A DNA stretch of 6,834 nt, from the NCBI GenBank assembly GCA_004375675.1, contig SOKR01000101.1:1-6834 (forward strand), in the 5' to 3' direction. Of this stretch, positions 6,325 through 6,834 are shown piece after piece; within the stretch, counting starts at the first letter, position 1, and each line of letters begins with the position of its first letter. A program made the position numbers and the translations under genes. This DNA comes from Dehalococcoidia bacterium (GTDB lineage: Bacteria; Chloroflexota; Dehalococcoidia; Dehalococcoidales; BS750m-G39). The notes under the pieces were generated by a model, which saw only the letters and a program-made list of their open reading frames with translations, did not search any database and was not told the DNA's origin.

Positions 6325-6693
6325 CTAGAGGACCTCGGGCGCCAGCGAGATAATCTTGGTGAAATCCTTATCTCTCAGCTCCCTGGCTACCGGTCCGAAT
6401 ATCCTCGTCCCTTTCGGGTTGTTTTTATCGGTTAGAATGACGGCGGCGTTCTCGTCGAACCTGATGTAAGAGCCGTCAGAGCGCCGACAGGGCTGGGCAC
6501 AGCGAACAATCACCGCCCTAACCACCTCCCCCTTCTTGACCACCCCTCTCGGCGTCGCCTTCTTTACCGAGGCCACGATAACATCGCCCACGCGGGCGTA
6601 TTTCCGCCTGGTGCCGCCCAGGACGGTGATGCACATAATCTCCTTGGCACCAGTGTTATCAGCCGCTTTCATTCTGGTATAGGATTGAATCAT
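6325..6693 (-). CDS. rplN: 50S ribosomal protein L14 (uL14)
   Basis: A 23S rRNA-binding protein at the subunit interface, forming an intersubunit bridge and neighbouring L19. It has 122 residues, exactly the usual bacterial length. It starts MIQSYTRMKAADNTGAKEIM and continues with VLGGTRRKYARVGDVIVASVKKATPRG, the signature DGSYIRFDENAAVIL, KGTRIFGPVARELR and the end KIISLAPEVL. One local oddity is CAQPC just before RRSDGSYI, where many relatives have a Lys-rich TKKEV-type stretch. The ATG is 6 nt after the upstream stop, and I see no ribosome site close in front of it; the nearest GAGG is more than 20 nt away, inside the upstream gene. Translation therefore probably depends on the upstream gene. 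Confidence 0.98.
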   Translation of the reverse strand: MIQSYTRMKAADNTGAKEIMCITVLGGTRRKYARVGDVIVASVKKATPRGVVKKGEVVRAVIVRCAQPCRRSDGSYIRFDENAAVILTDKNNPKGTRIFGPVARELRDKDFTKIISLAPEVL

Positions 6694-6699
6694 AGCAGT

Positions 6700-6834
6700 C
6701 TACGCCGAGCTCTCTTCCTCGGCTTCTTCCTTAACTTCTTCTTTGGTTTCTTCTTTAGCTTCTTCTTTTTTAGCCTTTTCCTTGGCTTCGGCTTTGGTCT
6801 CTTCCTTGGCTTTCTCTTTAGCTTCGGCTTTGGT
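6700..6834 (-). CDS. rpsQ: C-terminal Lys/Glu/Ala-rich tail of probable 30S ribosomal protein S17 (partial)
   Basis: Only the last 44 codons and a TAG stop are visible; the start lies beyond the right edge. The frame is open to the edge. The gene just upstream of rplN in this operon is normally rpsQ, so S17 is assigned by position; nothing of the S17 core fold is in view. The visible part is a charged, low-complexity tail. A 12-residue unit TKAEAKEKAKEE is followed by the near-identical TKAEAKEKAKKE, then EAKEE, a more acidic third copy TKEEVKEEAEEE, and SSA. It contains 12 Lys and 17 Glu and no aromatic residues, so it should form a long charged helix or be disordered. Bacterial S17 is usually about 85-100 residues without such a tail. 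A separate small gene, or a tail on another protein, cannot be excluded from this fragment. Confidence 0.65.
   Translation of the reverse strand, partial: TKAEAKEKAKEETKAEAKEKAKKEEAKEETKEEVKEEAEEESSA
6712..6834 (-). repeat. Imperfect 36-nt coding repeat encoding TKxExKxxAxxE units
   Basis: Two adjacent 36-nt units (6799-6834 and 6763-6798) encode 12-residue units identical at 11 positions. They differ at 8 bases, of which 7 are silent and one changes Glu to Lys. A 15-nt spacer (6748-6762, EAKEE) and a more diverged third unit (6712-6747) follow. The pattern may continue beyond the right edge. Confidence 0.8.

Overview
This window is a stretch of the bacterial spc ribosomal-protein operon. 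Every gene lies on the minus strand, so the operon reads from the right edge to the left. In transcription order it contains the end of a probable S17 gene (rpsQ), rplN, rplX, rplE, rpsN, rpsH, rplF, rplR, rpsE, rpmD, rplO, secY, adk and map. The map gene runs off the left edge a few codons before its expected end. The order is the canonical one; infA, rpmJ and the alpha-operon genes would be expected further left.

The organism is a bacterium of moderately high GC. Zinc-binding Cys4 motifs occur in L24, S14 and adenylate kinase, and SecY and the ribosomal proteins look typical of Gram-positive or Chloroflexota lineages. From memory, the protein wording resembles Dehalococcoidia (Chloroflexota) most, but that placement is an inference and was not checked by a search.

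The layout is very compact. There is no stretch of even 50 bases without a gene. Neighbouring genes overlap by 1-20 nt or are separated by 0-18 nt, except for one 34-nt gap between rplR and rpsE that holds a small perfect hairpin. rpsE, rpmD and secY start with GTG, and the stop/start overlaps from rpsE to secY suggest translational coupling. I see no internal promoter and no terminator, so the window is probably transcribed through as part of one long mRNA.

Functionally the genes supply large- and small-subunit ribosomal proteins, the SecY channel that exports or inserts nascent proteins, adenylate kinase for nucleotide balance, and methionine aminopeptidase for trimming new N-termini. This is core housekeeping DNA and I find no undescribed system in it. 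The points most worth a second look are the Lys/Glu/Ala repeat tail on the protein upstream of rplN, the loss of a normally conserved Asp-Asp pair in the adenylate kinase lid, and the hairpin in front of rpsE.
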